Origin: Rhizobium sp.
GTDB taxonomy: Bacteria > Pseudomonadota > Alphaproteobacteria > Rhizobiales > Rhizobiaceae
Reading direction: 5' to 3'
DNA length: 43,024 nt
NCBI GenBank assembly: GCA_029865885.1
Contig: JARXAK010000050.1
Coordinates: 1-43,024 of the forward strand
In this document: piece by piece, positions 25,375 through 33,991 of the stretch
Position numbering within the stretch: position 1 is the stretch's first letter
How the letters are laid out: each line of letters starts with the position of its first letter
The notes under the pieces: model-generated
Databases searched by the model: none
What the model was told of the DNA's origin: nothing
What the model saw: only the letters and a program-made list of their open reading frames with translations
Made by a program: the position numbers and the translations under genes

Positions 25375-26360
25375 GCTTTTGTCTCCCGGGAAATCACGCG
25401 TTGGTCGATGGCGCCGAAGACGGATGTGCCGTCGCTATCCAATACTTCCATTTTCACGCGCTCGCCGAAACGCAGGAAGGGTGTGGCAGGTGAACCGTTC
25501 GCAATCGTTTCGATGCTGCGCCGCTCGGCAATGCAGGCAGAACCGCATTGCGCATATGTGCGGTTGGATACGGTGCCCGAACCGATGATGGTTCCGGCGG
25601 AAAGGTGCCGGTTATAGGCGGCATGGGCAATGAGCTCTCCGAAATGGAAGCTCATCTCCCGCCCGTTGGGATGGCCAAACGCCACACCGTCACGCCAGAC
25701 ATGCAGATCAAGCTGCACCCGACCGTCCTTCCAGCCCTCGCCCAGCGTATCCGGCGTGACCGTAACAGGGCCAAAGGCCGTGGCGGGCTTGGCGCGAATG
25801 AAGCCGAAGCCTGCGCGCATTTCCAGCCCGCCGAAGGCGCGAAGGCTCCAGTCATTGACAAGCATCACCAGCTTGATGTGCGAGAGCGCCTCTTCTGGCG
25901 AAATCCCCATCGGCACGGCATCCACCACCACCGCAAACTCGCCTTCGAAATCGATGCCATCCGCCTCGCTCGGCAGGGCAACGTCCTCCATGGGGGCGTA
26001 GGTGTAGTCCGACAGGCCCTGATACATCAGTGGCCAGTCCTTCGGCGTCACGTCGTCAATGCCAAAGGCTTTTGCCATCAATTGTCCATGATTGGGAAAA
26101 GCCGAGGCATCGAGCCATTGCGCAGATCTTGGCAACGGCGCGCGGGCAAGGTTTGGATTGAAGACGAATGCGCCCTCGGCCTCGCCGTTTTCCAGCCTCT
26201 CGGAAAGGGCATGCAAAGCAGGCGAAACCGCCTGCCAGTTCTCCAGCGCTTCCAGCATCGAGGCGGCAATGCCGCCCGCGGAAACGGCAAGCGCCAGATC
26301 CCGCGAGACGACGACAAGTTCGTCTGCGCCGCTTTCGCAGCGCATGGTTGCAAGCTTCAT
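25371..26360 (-). CDS. Fumarylacetoacetate hydrolase (FAH)-family protein
   Basis: A 329-residue FAH-superfamily enzyme. The C-terminal catalytic domain contains DFEGEFAVVVD (metal-binding glutamates), MLVNDWSLR and GSGTVSNRT, all typical. The N-terminal region with FNPNLARAPLPRSAQWLDAS fits the longer FAH group rather than the short 2-hydroxyhepta-2,4-diene-dioate isomerases. These enzymes cleave C-C bonds or decarboxylate beta-keto acids. The ATG at 26360 (MKLATMRC) has AAGAGG upstream; a frame open further upstream lies in the gap to the amidohydrolase gene. It overlaps the cyclase gene by ATGA. The exact substrate cannot be read. Confidence 0.9.
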   Translation of the reverse strand: MKLATMRCESGADELVVVSRDLALAVSAGGIAASMLEALENWQAVSPALHALSERLENGEAEGAFVFNPNLARAPLPRSAQWLDASAFPNHGQLMAKAFGIDDVTPKDWPLMYQGLSDYTYAPMEDVALPSEADGIDFEGEFAVVVDAVPMGISPEEALSHIKLVMLVNDWSLRAFGGLEMRAGFGFIRAKPATAFGPVTVTPDTLGEGWKDGRVQLDLHVWRDGVAFGHPNGREMSFHFGELIAHAAYNRHLSAGTIIGSGTVSNRTYAQCGSACIAERRSIETIANGSPATPFLRFGERVKMEVLDSDGTSVFGAIDQRVISRETKA

Positions 26361-26382
26361 GGAAGAGCCTCTTGTGTTGCCG

Positions 26383-27819
26383 TCACTCGGCTGCTGCACG
26401 CACAGGCGGCGTCAGATTGCGGAAGAAAGTATCGACGATGGAGGAGGGAATGGCTGGGTTCGCCTCGCTTGCCTCCGTGAGGATACGCTCCGCCGAAGCT
26501 TGCAAGCGTCCGCCAAGGGTGGTCCAGTCCACGCCGACGAGCGAGCCCGACCGCTTGACCCAGGCGCCTTCCACCATCACGTCGGATACATCGCCCGGTC
26601 CGGCATTGTAGACCACCGCTGCCACGGCATGGGTAGCGGGCAGCATGTTGATCGTATCGGTGCGAATGATGATGAGATCCGCCTGCTTGCCCACTTCCAG
26701 TGTGCCGATGCGGTCTGCGAGCCTCAGTGTTTCCGCGCCGCCCACGGTGGCCAGCCGCAGCACGTCGCGCGTCTTCAGTTCCACATGGCGCGGCGCTTCC
26801 CCGCGTGCTTCCAGAATGGCATTGCCCTGCGCGCGCGCAGACTGGATCATCATCCGCATCTGGGCAAACAGATCGCCGGAATAGTTGGAGACGATATCGA
26901 CGCCGAGCGAGGCATGGGCACCGGCGTTTCGCGCACGAAGCGCCACCGGATAACCCATTCCCATCTGCAATTCCGTCTCGGGCGTGCTGCTGATGCCAGC
27001 GCCTGAATCGGCGATCATCTTCAACTCGTCATCCGTCAGGCTTGCGCCATGCACGAAGAGGAACTGCGGATCGAGCAGGCCCGCCTCATGCAGGCGGCGC
27101 ACGAACTGGAAGCCCTGATCATAGGCACCCATGGCCACATGGCAGGACACCGTATGGGCCGCGATTTCGCGCGCGAAAGCCAGATCCCCGGCGCTCACCT
27201 CGAAGGGCACCGATTCCGGCTCATGCGGCGCAAGGCCCAGCAGGATCTTGCCGCTGTCGGAAGAAAACGTCGTGTTGCGCAGGCGGCGCGCATCCGCATA
27301 ACGCCACTCCATATTGCCATCATAAGCGAAGGGTGCGTGGCTGGAAGGGTTGACGAACAGCCCGTAGCAGAAGATCGCCCGCGCCTGCGAATCCTTGAGC
27401 CCCTGGATGGCCGCATCGGTATGCTCGGGGCTGTTGAGAATATGGCAGTGATCGACGATCGTGGTGATGCCGGCGTTCAGCGCTTCCAGCGTGCCGACAT
27501 AATTGCCCAGATAGACATCGTCCGGCTTGTAAAAGCTCGAATATGTCATGCGCATGTGCACGAGGTAATCGTAGAGCGTCCAGTCAGCTGCGGTGGTGCG
27601 CAGCTGGGTCTGCCAGATATGGCGATGGGTATCGACAAGGCCCGGCATCACGATGCCACCTGCGGCATCAACAATCTCTGCATCGGCGGGCGCTTCGAAC
27701 GTGCCAAGCGCTGCGATCTTGCCGCCCTGCACCAGCACATTGCCACGCACTTCATCGGCACCGTCCACCATGGACAAAATGCGCGCATTGCGAATCAAAA
27801 CGGTTCTTGGATTCACCAT
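26383..27819 (-). CDS. TRZ/ATZ-type amidohydrolase (metal-dependent deaminase/hydrolase)
   Basis: A 478-residue amidohydrolase-superfamily enzyme of the cytosine deaminase/TrzN/AtzA type. The beta-strand 1 motif VDTHRHIWQ (His-x-His), SCHVAMG, FVHGAS and the catalytic Asp strand GVDIVSN appear in the right order, and the C-terminal LEVGKQADLIII is the classic second beta-sandwich signature. Members deaminate or dechlorinate heterocycles such as triazines, purines and guanine derivatives. It is the first gene of the operon, at the ATG at 27819 with GGAGGAG upstream. It is divergent from a TetR regulator with a 20-bp palindrome between them. The next gene follows after 22 bases. The natural substrate is not known. 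Confidence 0.92.
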   Translation of the reverse strand: MVNPRTVLIRNARILSMVDGADEVRGNVLVQGGKIAALGTFEAPADAEIVDAAGGIVMPGLVDTHRHIWQTQLRTTAADWTLYDYLVHMRMTYSSFYKPDDVYLGNYVGTLEALNAGITTIVDHCHILNSPEHTDAAIQGLKDSQARAIFCYGLFVNPSSHAPFAYDGNMEWRYADARRLRNTTFSSDSGKILLGLAPHEPESVPFEVSAGDLAFAREIAAHTVSCHVAMGAYDQGFQFVRRLHEAGLLDPQFLFVHGASLTDDELKMIADSGAGISSTPETELQMGMGYPVALRARNAGAHASLGVDIVSNYSGDLFAQMRMMIQSARAQGNAILEARGEAPRHVELKTRDVLRLATVGGAETLRLADRIGTLEVGKQADLIIIRTDTINMLPATHAVAAVVYNAGPGDVSDVMVEGAWVKRSGSLVGVDWTTLGGRLQASAERILTEASEANPAIPSSIVDTFFRNLTPPVRAAAE

Positions 27820-27899
27820 CGGTCACTCTCCTCCTCACGCTGGCAATGCCAGCCTCTCTCCGCCCGCGAGAATGCCAGCAGCCGACCAAAATGCAAGGA

Positions 27900-27919
27900 A
27901 TTTATATCATGATATAAAT
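27900..27919. promoter_or_regulatory. Perfect 20-bp palindrome, probable TetR operator
   Basis: ATTTATATCATGATATAAAT reads identically on both strands. It lies about 80 bases from each of the two divergent start codons (amidohydrolase 27819, TetR 28003), as expected for an operator controlling both. That the adjacent TetR protein binds it is inference. Confidence 0.75.
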
Positions 27920-28002
27920 AAACGCATTGTCCTCCCTGAGGGGGTGCCGCAGTATTGATCCCGAACAACTCTTCAAACCGATTCCTTTCAATCGGAGACA
28001 GC

Positions 28003-28677
28003 ATGGCGAAACTCGCCGGACGCATGGAAGCAAAGCAACGGGCTACCCGCGAGCATCTGCTCGATACGGCGGAACGGCTGCTGTTGCAGTCCAGTCCGCC
28101 GGATTTCTCCATGCGGCAGCTTTGCCAGGAAGCGGGCCTGAGCTTTGCCACGCCCTTCAACTATTTCGGCAGCAAGAACGGCATTATTCGCGGTCTGGCG
28201 CTCAGGATCTTCGACCGGATAGAGGCCGGGTACGAGGCGATGCCGGAGGCGGGCGATGCGCTTGCAAGGCTTGACCGGATGAATGCGGCTGGCGTGCATC
28301 TTTGGCTGGAGGAGCCGGCCGTCTATCGCTTCATCAGCGCTTCGCTGCTGACCGTCGAGGGGGGTGAAGGTTCAGAGGAATTTCTTGCGCGCTCCTCAGC
28401 ACTCTGGCGTCGCGCGCTGGGGGATGCCGAGGGGCTGCTGCGCTCGGATTGCAAGGCGCTTGCCCTAGAGATCCTGCCGCTTCACATTGCCATCGGCTTT
28501 CGCGGCATGATGGCGCTTTGGATCGGCGGTGAAATCGCCGACCGCGACATCGAACCGCTGATGCGGGCGCAGATTTCAGCTCTTGTCCTCGGCTTCGCCG
28601 AACCTCATCGGCAGAGAGAGCTGCTGGAAAGGTGCCGTGCGACCACCGGGGCAGGCCGCGTTTACGAAGTCGTATAG
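28003..28677 (+). CDS. TetR/AcrR-family transcriptional regulator
   Basis: A 224-residue TetR-type regulator, likely a repressor released by a ligand. The N-terminal DNA-binding domain has the helix-turn-helix FSMRQLCQEAGLSFATPFNYF followed by the usual G-S-K-N-G, and the remaining helical domain would bind the ligand. The ATG at 28003 (MAKLAGRME) is preceded by CGGAG at a proper distance. It is divergent from the cyclase/FAH/amidohydrolase operon, with a perfect palindrome in between, so it probably controls that operon and itself. Its 3' end overlaps the ABC ATPase gene on the other strand by 16 bases. The ligand may be the pathway substrate or an intermediate. Confidence 0.92.
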   Translation: MAKLAGRMEAKQRATREHLLDTAERLLLQSSPPDFSMRQLCQEAGLSFATPFNYFGSKNGIIRGLALRIFDRIEAGYEAMPEAGDALARLDRMNAAGVHLWLEEPAVYRFISASLLTVEGGEGSEEFLARSSALWRRALGDAEGLLRSDCKALALEILPLHIAIGFRGMMALWIGGEIADRDIEPLMRAQISALVLGFAEPHRQRELLERCRATTGAGRVYEVV

Positions 28678-29426
28678 AAGGTCGCGATGCGCTGTCCATC
28701 CAGTTCATGGACCCGGAACGAGCTCTCGTAGAGCTCGCCCAGAATATCTGGAACGATGATGTCGCCCACGCCCCCCTGCCGGAAGACACGGCCATCCCGC
28801 ATGGCAATGATATGATCGGCATAGCAGGATGCGAAATTGATGTCGTGCAGGACAACGACAACGGTTTTGCCGAGATCCCGGCTTGCTTGCTTCAGAAGTG
28901 ACATCATGGCGACGCCATGCGGAATATCGAGATTGTTGAGCGGTTCATCGAACAGCATGTAATCAGTATCCTGACACAGGATCATCGCAACGAAGGCGCG
29001 CTGCCGCTGACCGCCGGAGAGTTCATCGAGATATCGATCGGCAAGCGGTCGCAGCTTCAGATAATCCAGCGCCTCGTCAATCTTTGTCTTGTCGGCAACC
29101 GTCAGCCGTCCCTTCGAATAGGGATAGCGACCGAAGGCGACGAGATCGCTGACGGTCAGCCGCACGGCCATGTGATTGTCCTGCCGCAGGATCGAAAGCC
29201 GCTGGGCGAGTATCTCGCCCTTGGCCTGGAAGACATCGAGCCCTTCGAGATGAACCGTGCCAGCGTCAGGCAGCATCAGGCGCGCGATGATCGACAGGAG
29301 GGTGGACTTGCCCGCGCCGTTCGGCCCGATGATGGCCGTCAACCCGCCTTTGGCAAGCGTCAGACTGACATCGTCCAGAACCGTGCTGGAGCCATAGGCC
29401 TTGCTGAGACTGACGATTTCGATCAT
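28662..29426 (-). CDS. Ferric-siderophore ABC transporter ATPase (FepC/CeuD/FatE type)
   Basis: A 254-residue ATP-binding subunit. Walker A GPNGAGKST is at 34-42, the signature LSGGQ at 136-140, and Walker B YMLFDEP at about 156-162, followed by an H-loop (VLHDIN). The sequence resembles ATPases of iron(III)-siderophore importers; LRQDNHMAVRLTVSDLVAFGRYPYS is typical of that group. The start at ATG 29426 overlaps the stop of the permease (ATGA). It is the last gene of a four-gene importer unit. It would drive uptake across the inner membrane with two permeases and a periplasmic binding protein. It overlaps the tetR 3' end, which is convergent. Confidence 0.94.
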   Translation of the reverse strand: MIEIVSLSKAYGSSTVLDDVSLTLAKGGLTAIIGPNGAGKSTLLSIIARLMLPDAGTVHLEGLDVFQAKGEILAQRLSILRQDNHMAVRLTVSDLVAFGRYPYSKGRLTVADKTKIDEALDYLKLRPLADRYLDELSGGQRQRAFVAMILCQDTDYMLFDEPLNNLDIPHGVAMMSLLKQASRDLGKTVVVVLHDINFASCYADHIIAMRDGRVFRQGGVGDIIVPDILGELYESSFRVHELDGQRIATFYTTS

Positions 29427-30391
29427 CGCGCACGCCCCTTGATCAGATAGAGGATGAAGAACAGCCCGCCCGCGAATTCGATCACGATGGCAAGCGCGGT
29501 ATTGTAACCAAGCGCGCGCTCCAGGATTGTCTGTCCGAAAACGAGCGCGGTGAAGGCAATGAGAACAGCGGCCGGCAGCACATGTCGATGGGTTGCGACT
29601 GGCATCAGCAGATAGGCAAGGTTTGCGACAAGCAGCCCGAAAAAGGTCACGGGGCCGACAAGCGCTGTGGAAACGGAGACGAGAACCACGCAGAGCGACA
29701 GCATCAGGATCGATGTTCGCCGGTGATCGACGCCGAGCGAAATCGCAGCCTCCCGCCCCAGCGCCATGACATCCAGCCGATGCAGAAGTGGAAAGGCAAA
29801 GAGGCTCGCCGCAAGGATCAACACGAGGGATATGCCCAGAAGCGTCGGATCGATCGTATTGAAACTGGCAAACAGCCTGTCCTGGAGCACGACGAAATCG
29901 TTCGGGTCGATGATCCTCTGCAGGAAGCCGGAAGCGCTGCGAAAGAGGATGCCGAAGAATATGCCCACCAGCAGCAAAAGATGCAGGCTGCGCAGCCTGT
30001 CGGCAAACATGAAACGGAACAGCAGAAGCGAGAAGCCGACCATGACCGCGACCTCGACGACAAACATCAGCCGTGCATCGATGCCAGCCACGACATTGGC
30101 GCCGAGCAGGAAGACAAGCAGCGTCTGGAGGAAACCGAACAGAGAATCGAACCCCATGATGGATGGGGTCAGGATGCGGTTATTGGTAATCGTCTGAAAG
30201 ATGACGGTCGAAACGGCCACGGCATAAGCGACCAAAGCAAGCGCGAGAAGCTTCGTGCCGCGAAATGTCAGGATGAAGGACCAGTTGCCGCGCGCGCCAT
30301 AGGTCAGGAAAACCAGGCAGCCGGCAAGCGCCGCGGCCAGCAGCAATACGAGGATGAACCGAGGGGATTTGCGTCTCTCGTCAAGCGACAC
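29423..30391 (-). CDS. Ferric-siderophore ABC transporter permease (FecCD family), second permease
   Basis: A 322-residue inner-membrane permease of the FecCD/BtuC family with about nine to ten transmembrane segments. It contains the family stretch PSIMGFDSLFGF and the cytoplasmic coupling segment DVMALGREAAISLGV, which contacts the ATPase. The start is a GTG at 30391, inside the 3' end of the preceding permease (11-base overlap); AGAAAG upstream is a modest ribosome binding site, and no ATG is available. The two permeases would form a heterodimer, as in the CeuBC/FatCD/VctDG systems. Its stop overlaps the ATPase start as ATGA. Confidence 0.9.
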   Translation of the reverse strand: MSLDERRKSPRFILVLLLAAALAGCLVFLTYGARGNWSFILTFRGTKLLALALVAYAVAVSTVIFQTITNNRILTPSIMGFDSLFGFLQTLLVFLLGANVVAGIDARLMFVVEVAVMVGFSLLLFRFMFADRLRSLHLLLLVGIFFGILFRSASGFLQRIIDPNDFVVLQDRLFASFNTIDPTLLGISLVLILAASLFAFPLLHRLDVMALGREAAISLGVDHRRTSILMLSLCVVLVSVSTALVGPVTFFGLLVANLAYLLMPVATHRHVLPAAVLIAFTALVFGQTILERALGYNTALAIVIEFAGGLFFILYLIKGRAR

Positions 30392-31358
30392 GGGCGTTCT
30401 TTCTCAAGACCAGCACCAGAAAGACGATGCTGCCGAGGATGCCGAGCACAGTGCCGACAGGCACTTCATAGGGCGCGATGATGACCCGGCCGAATATGTC
30501 GCAGGCAAGCACGAGACCGGCACCAGCAAGCGCCGTGAAGGGAAGACTGTGCCGCAGATTGTCTCCCATCGCCATGCTGACCAGATTGGGAACGATAAGA
30601 CCGACGAACGGTACCATGCCTGCGGTGACGACAACCGAGGCGGTGACGAGCGAGACGATCACCAGGCCAAGCGCCAGCACACGCCGGTAGTTCAGCCCGA
30701 CATTCTGCGCAAAGGCTTCCCCCATGCCGGCAAGGGTAAAGCGGTCGGCGGCGACATAGGCGATAACAGCCAGTCCCAGCGCGACCCAGAGCGTTTCGTA
30801 GCGTCCCCGCAGGATGGTGGAAAAGTCGCCGCTCACCCAGGCCCCCATGCTTTGCATCATGTCGAAGCGATAGGCGAAGAAAGCCGTGACGGCGCTGATG
30901 ACACCGCCGAGCATGATGCCGACAAGCGGCACCATCAGAACCGAACGCAGCGGAATCTGACGCAGGATGAGCAGGAAAATCGTCGTGCCGGCCAGCGAAA
31001 AGCCCGCCGCAACCAGCATCTTTCCGAGAACAGGCAGGTCGGGGGCTACCAGCAGGACGACCAGCATGCCGAGAGCCGCCGATTCCACCGTTCCCACGGT
31101 AGAGGGCTCAACAAAGCGGTTGCGCGCCAGCATCTGCATGATGGTGCCGGCCACCGCAATGCTTGATCCGGCAAAGAGGAGGGCCAGCGTGCGCGGCAGG
31201 CGGCTCGCAGTCAGCACCAGCCACTGCGCCTCGTCCACGTCTCCGCGTATCAGCGCCAAGGGCGGAATCGCACTGACACCGACAAAGAGGCTTGATACCC
31301 CAAGCACGCCAATCAGGATGCCCATCAGCACGAGGATCGCGGTCAGGCGTGGCAACAC
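30381..31358 (-). CDS. Ferric-siderophore ABC transporter permease (FecCD family), first permease
   Basis: A 325-residue FecCD-family permease with about nine to ten membrane segments. The family motif RLPRTLALLFAGSSIAVAG lies in the N-terminal part, and GLIVPNLVSMAMGDNLRH in the region that couples to the ATPase. It starts at a GTG at 31358; the frame has no earlier start before an in-frame stop, and the ribosome binding site is weak. It lies 75 bases after the binding protein gene and overlaps the second permease. The full set of binding protein, two permeases and ATPase matches catecholate or vulnibactin-type importers. Confidence 0.9.
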   Translation of the reverse strand: MLPRLTAILVLMGILIGVLGVSSLFVGVSAIPPLALIRGDVDEAQWLVLTASRLPRTLALLFAGSSIAVAGTIMQMLARNRFVEPSTVGTVESAALGMLVVLLVAPDLPVLGKMLVAAGFSLAGTTIFLLILRQIPLRSVLMVPLVGIMLGGVISAVTAFFAYRFDMMQSMGAWVSGDFSTILRGRYETLWVALGLAVIAYVAADRFTLAGMGEAFAQNVGLNYRRVLALGLVIVSLVTASVVVTAGMVPFVGLIVPNLVSMAMGDNLRHSLPFTALAGAGLVLACDIFGRVIIAPYEVPVGTVLGILGSIVFLVLVLRKNARVA

Positions 31359-31433
31359 GAAGACGTCCGTTCTGAAAGTGGTTTGGCTGGACCGACCGGA
31401 CGCACCATCCGGTTTCGGCCAGCGGGCATGGTT

Positions 31434-32351
31434 TCACTTCTTGGCGAGGGCTGCCGTGATCTGATCCACCGAAGACTGAAGCGAGGTCAATCCGGCACCG
31501 ACGAGGTACCAGGATGCGGCATCGAGGTAAACGACCTGGCCTTTCTGCCAGGCCGCCGTCTGGCGAACGATCTCGTTGTCGAGAAGCTCGGAGGCGGACG
31601 CACCCTGTTCGCCGATGGCACCGTCACGGTCGATGACAAAAAGCCAATCCGGGTTCTTCTCAAGAATGTATTCGAAGGAGACCGGCTGGCCATGGTTGCC
31701 GACGGCAATCTGGTCGTCAGCTGGCTGAAAACCGTAATCGGTAAACAGCACGCCGAAGCGGGAGCCGCGGCCATAGGTGCTCATCTTGCCGCCTGTTGTC
31801 AGCACCAGCATCGCTTTGCCCGAAGATGAGGCCTCATTGCGCAGGGCAGCAGTCGAGGATTCCAGGCGGGCCAGGGCCGCTTCCGCCTCGGCCTGCTTGC
31901 CGAAAATCTCTCCAAGCTTGCGGACATTGCCCACAGCACTTTTCATGAAGGACTTGGGATCAGTGGTCAGATCGACCGTCGGCGCGATGGCGGCGAGTTC
32001 CGCATACTTCGGCGCCGCCCGCCCTGCCACGATGACCAAATCCGGCTGAAGCGCGCTGACCGCTTCATAATCCGGCTCGAAGAGAGAGCCGATCTTTGGC
32101 TTCGCCGCGAACTGGGAAAGTGATTTCGGCAGGTTGGCCTCTGGCACGCCCGCCACCTCGACACCAAGCGCGGACAACGTATCGAGCGCCGAGAGATCGA
32201 AGGTCAGCACCGTCTTTGGCTGTCCGGGAAGCTCGGTCACGCCCTGCGCATGGTTGATCTTCAAGGGTTCGCTAAAGCTTGGCGCGGCGCCAACGGATGC
32301 AAACATGGCGCCTGCGAGCGCCGCGACGGACAACAATCTGTAGTTTCGCAT
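31434..32351 (-). CDS. Periplasmic ferric-siderophore-binding protein (CeuE/FatB/VctP-like)
   Basis: A 305-residue periplasmic binding protein of the helical-backbone cluster used for siderophores. The signal peptide is MRNYRLLSVAALAGAMFASVGAAPSFS cut short after AAP/SFS, followed by the domain beginning HAQGVTELPGQPKTVLTFD. LQPDLVIVAGR, LEKNPDWLFVIDRDGA and the C-terminal VVYLDAASWYLVG are characteristic of CeuE/FatB/VctP-type proteins. The ATG at 32351 has GGGAG upstream; the frame is open earlier but would precede the signal. First gene of the importer unit. It would deliver the ferric complex from the FepA-type receptor to the permeases. Confidence 0.92.
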   Translation of the reverse strand: MRNYRLLSVAALAGAMFASVGAAPSFSEPLKINHAQGVTELPGQPKTVLTFDLSALDTLSALGVEVAGVPEANLPKSLSQFAAKPKIGSLFEPDYEAVSALQPDLVIVAGRAAPKYAELAAIAPTVDLTTDPKSFMKSAVGNVRKLGEIFGKQAEAEAALARLESSTAALRNEASSSGKAMLVLTTGGKMSTYGRGSRFGVLFTDYGFQPADDQIAVGNHGQPVSFEYILEKNPDWLFVIDRDGAIGEQGASASELLDNEIVRQTAAWQKGQVVYLDAASWYLVGAGLTSLQSSVDQITAALAKK

Positions 32352-32413
32352 GACATGCTCCCATCGCTCGCGTCGATCGCCAGCGGAATTGGCCAACGCG
32401 CAAAAGCTTAAGT

Positions 32414-32428
32414 TGAGTTTTGCTGTCA
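32414..32428. promoter_or_regulatory. TGA-N9-TCA motif upstream of the siderophore importer
   Basis: TGA (32414-32416), nine bases, TCA (32426-32428). It lies 63 bases before the binding protein start. The spacing resembles the iron-responsive operator described for RirA in rhizobia, and the same pattern occurs upstream of the FepA-type receptor. The fixed bases are only six, so chance cannot be excluded. Confidence 0.4.
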
Positions 32429-32518
32429 GATATGTATTGGGGCTAGGGCAGGTCAATGCGGATATTCTAGAGCCTTTCTAATTTGCGCTGAGCGCAAACC
32501 GCAGCGGAGGTCAAGCCG

Positions 32519-33988
32519 ATGGCAATGGAAGAGAAGGAGGCGGCAACAGGCGCTTCGGGCGAAGAAGCGAGCCGCTTCCAGCAGCTGCGCCTCCTGGTGG
32601 CGCTGGATGCGCTGCTGCGAGAAGGAAGCGTCAGCGGCGCCGCAGTAGCGCTGGGCATCCAGACCTCGTCGATGAGCCGTATGCTATCGGACCTCAGGGA
32701 AATCTATGACGACCGGATCTTCATCCGAACCGGTCGTGGCATGTCGCCCACACCGTTCGCTGAATCCCTTCGACAGCGGGTTCGTGGTCTGGCGACGGAA
32801 ACCGAGGCGCTGATGCGCAAGGATGTGGCAGCCCAGCCCTCGCCTGCCGGGACCGGTGCAGACGGCTGGACTGGAGCGACACGGAGACCGATGCCGCCAC
32901 TCGCGGTCACCCGCAGCGATCGCCTCGAAGGCTCGCCGACGCCGGCAATCCTCGCCAGAAAAATCGCCTCCATCGGCGACAATGCCGAGCCGCAGCGCCG
33001 GCTGGCGAAGTATATAGCCATCACCGCACCAGGCCCCGGCAAGAGCCGCCCAATGACGACCGAGGAGGCGCGAGACGCCTTGGCCATCGTCCTGACCGGC
33101 GAAGCCGATCCTGTCCAGATCGGTGCGCTTCTGATGACGATGCAGTATCGCGGCGTGACGACGGCGGAGCTGGCAGGCTTTGTTCACGCGATCAGGGATC
33201 GTATCCCGGCGATCTCCGGAGCCTCCGCGCGACCCGATCTCGATTGGCCTGCCTATGTATCAGCCAGCTGGCGCCAGCCTCCATGGTTCATTCACTCAGC
33301 AAGACTCGTTGCCTCCGGCGGCCACAAGGTGCTGATTCACGGCTTTTTTGGCAATGGCGCGGAAAGCGGCAAACTGGAGCTGGCCGCCTCAGACGCCGGC
33401 ATCCCTGTGTGCCTCTCGGTTGCCGAGGCGACGGAGGCCCTTGCCCGCTCCAACCTCGCCTATATTCCAATCGGCGCGCTCATTCCCCAGGTGCAAAGCC
33501 TGCTCGGCCTTTATCCCTTGTTCGAGACACGCACCCCGGTTCATGCCGTCCCCCATCTCATCAACCCGCTAGCGGCACCCTGCATCGTGCTCGGAGCGGC
33601 CCAGATGTCGAGACGTGACCTCTATAGAGATGTTGCAAGGCAACTCGGGGAAGGCGATGTGACCATTCTGGGCTCCGTGCGCGACTTCGCTCAATTCACC
33701 CCCCTCAAGGCGACGCCCCTCTATCGTATCATCCGGGGGCAATCCGAGGATTCGATCGTGCCTGCGTTGCGGGATGTCAGCCAGGTCTCCGCACCTTCGA
33801 TCCTATCGCAGCGGGAATACTGGCAGGCCGTCTGGACCGGCGCTGCGCGAGACGAACTCGCGGAAGCAACAATCGTCAGAACTGCCGCCGCCGCTTTGCT
33901 CTGCCTTGCGCAGGACCCGGCCATGCCCTTCGACGATGCGCTGGAACGCGCCAACACGCTTTGGCAGAAACGGAACCGTCACGGCTGA
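32519..33988 (+). CDS. LysR-type HTH domain fused to TrpD2/YbiB-like phosphoribosyltransferase-fold protein
   Basis: A 489-residue fusion. Residues about 20-85 are a LysR-type winged helix: LRLLVALDALLREGSVSGAAVALG with SSMSRMLSDL. From about 150 onward the protein has the glycosyltransferase family 3 fold, with the N-terminal helical domain (MTTEEARDALAIVLTGEADPVQIGALL and ELAGFVHAIRD) and the large catalytic domain. The phosphate/ribose-binding glycine-rich loop appears as HGFFGNGAESGKLEL, degenerate relative to anthranilate phosphoribosyltransferase, as in YbiB/TrpD2 proteins that bind nucleic acid. So it is probably not a tryptophan enzyme. ATG at 32519 with GGAGG upstream. It is divergent from the siderophore importer. 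Confidence 0.85.
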   Translation: MAMEEKEAATGASGEEASRFQQLRLLVALDALLREGSVSGAAVALGIQTSSMSRMLSDLREIYDDRIFIRTGRGMSPTPFAESLRQRVRGLATETEALMRKDVAAQPSPAGTGADGWTGATRRPMPPLAVTRSDRLEGSPTPAILARKIASIGDNAEPQRRLAKYIAITAPGPGKSRPMTTEEARDALAIVLTGEADPVQIGALLMTMQYRGVTTAELAGFVHAIRDRIPAISGASARPDLDWPAYVSASWRQPPWFIHSARLVASGGHKVLIHGFFGNGAESGKLELAASDAGIPVCLSVAEATEALARSNLAYIPIGALIPQVQSLLGLYPLFETRTPVHAVPHLINPLAAPCIVLGAAQMSRRDLYRDVARQLGEGDVTILGSVRDFAQFTPLKATPLYRIIRGQSEDSIVPALRDVSQVSAPSILSQREYWQAVWTGAARDELAEATIVRTAAAALLCLAQDPAMPFDDALERANTLWQKRNRHG

Positions 33989-33991
33989 CCG

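Noticed and set aside
24391-25617. A 408-codon open frame on the plus strand
   Set aside because: Most of it is antisense to the cyclase and FAH-family genes, and no domain is visible.
32519-33988. Anthranilate phosphoribosyltransferase trpD
   Set aside because: It has an N-terminal DNA-binding domain and a degenerate substrate loop, and no tryptophan genes are nearby.
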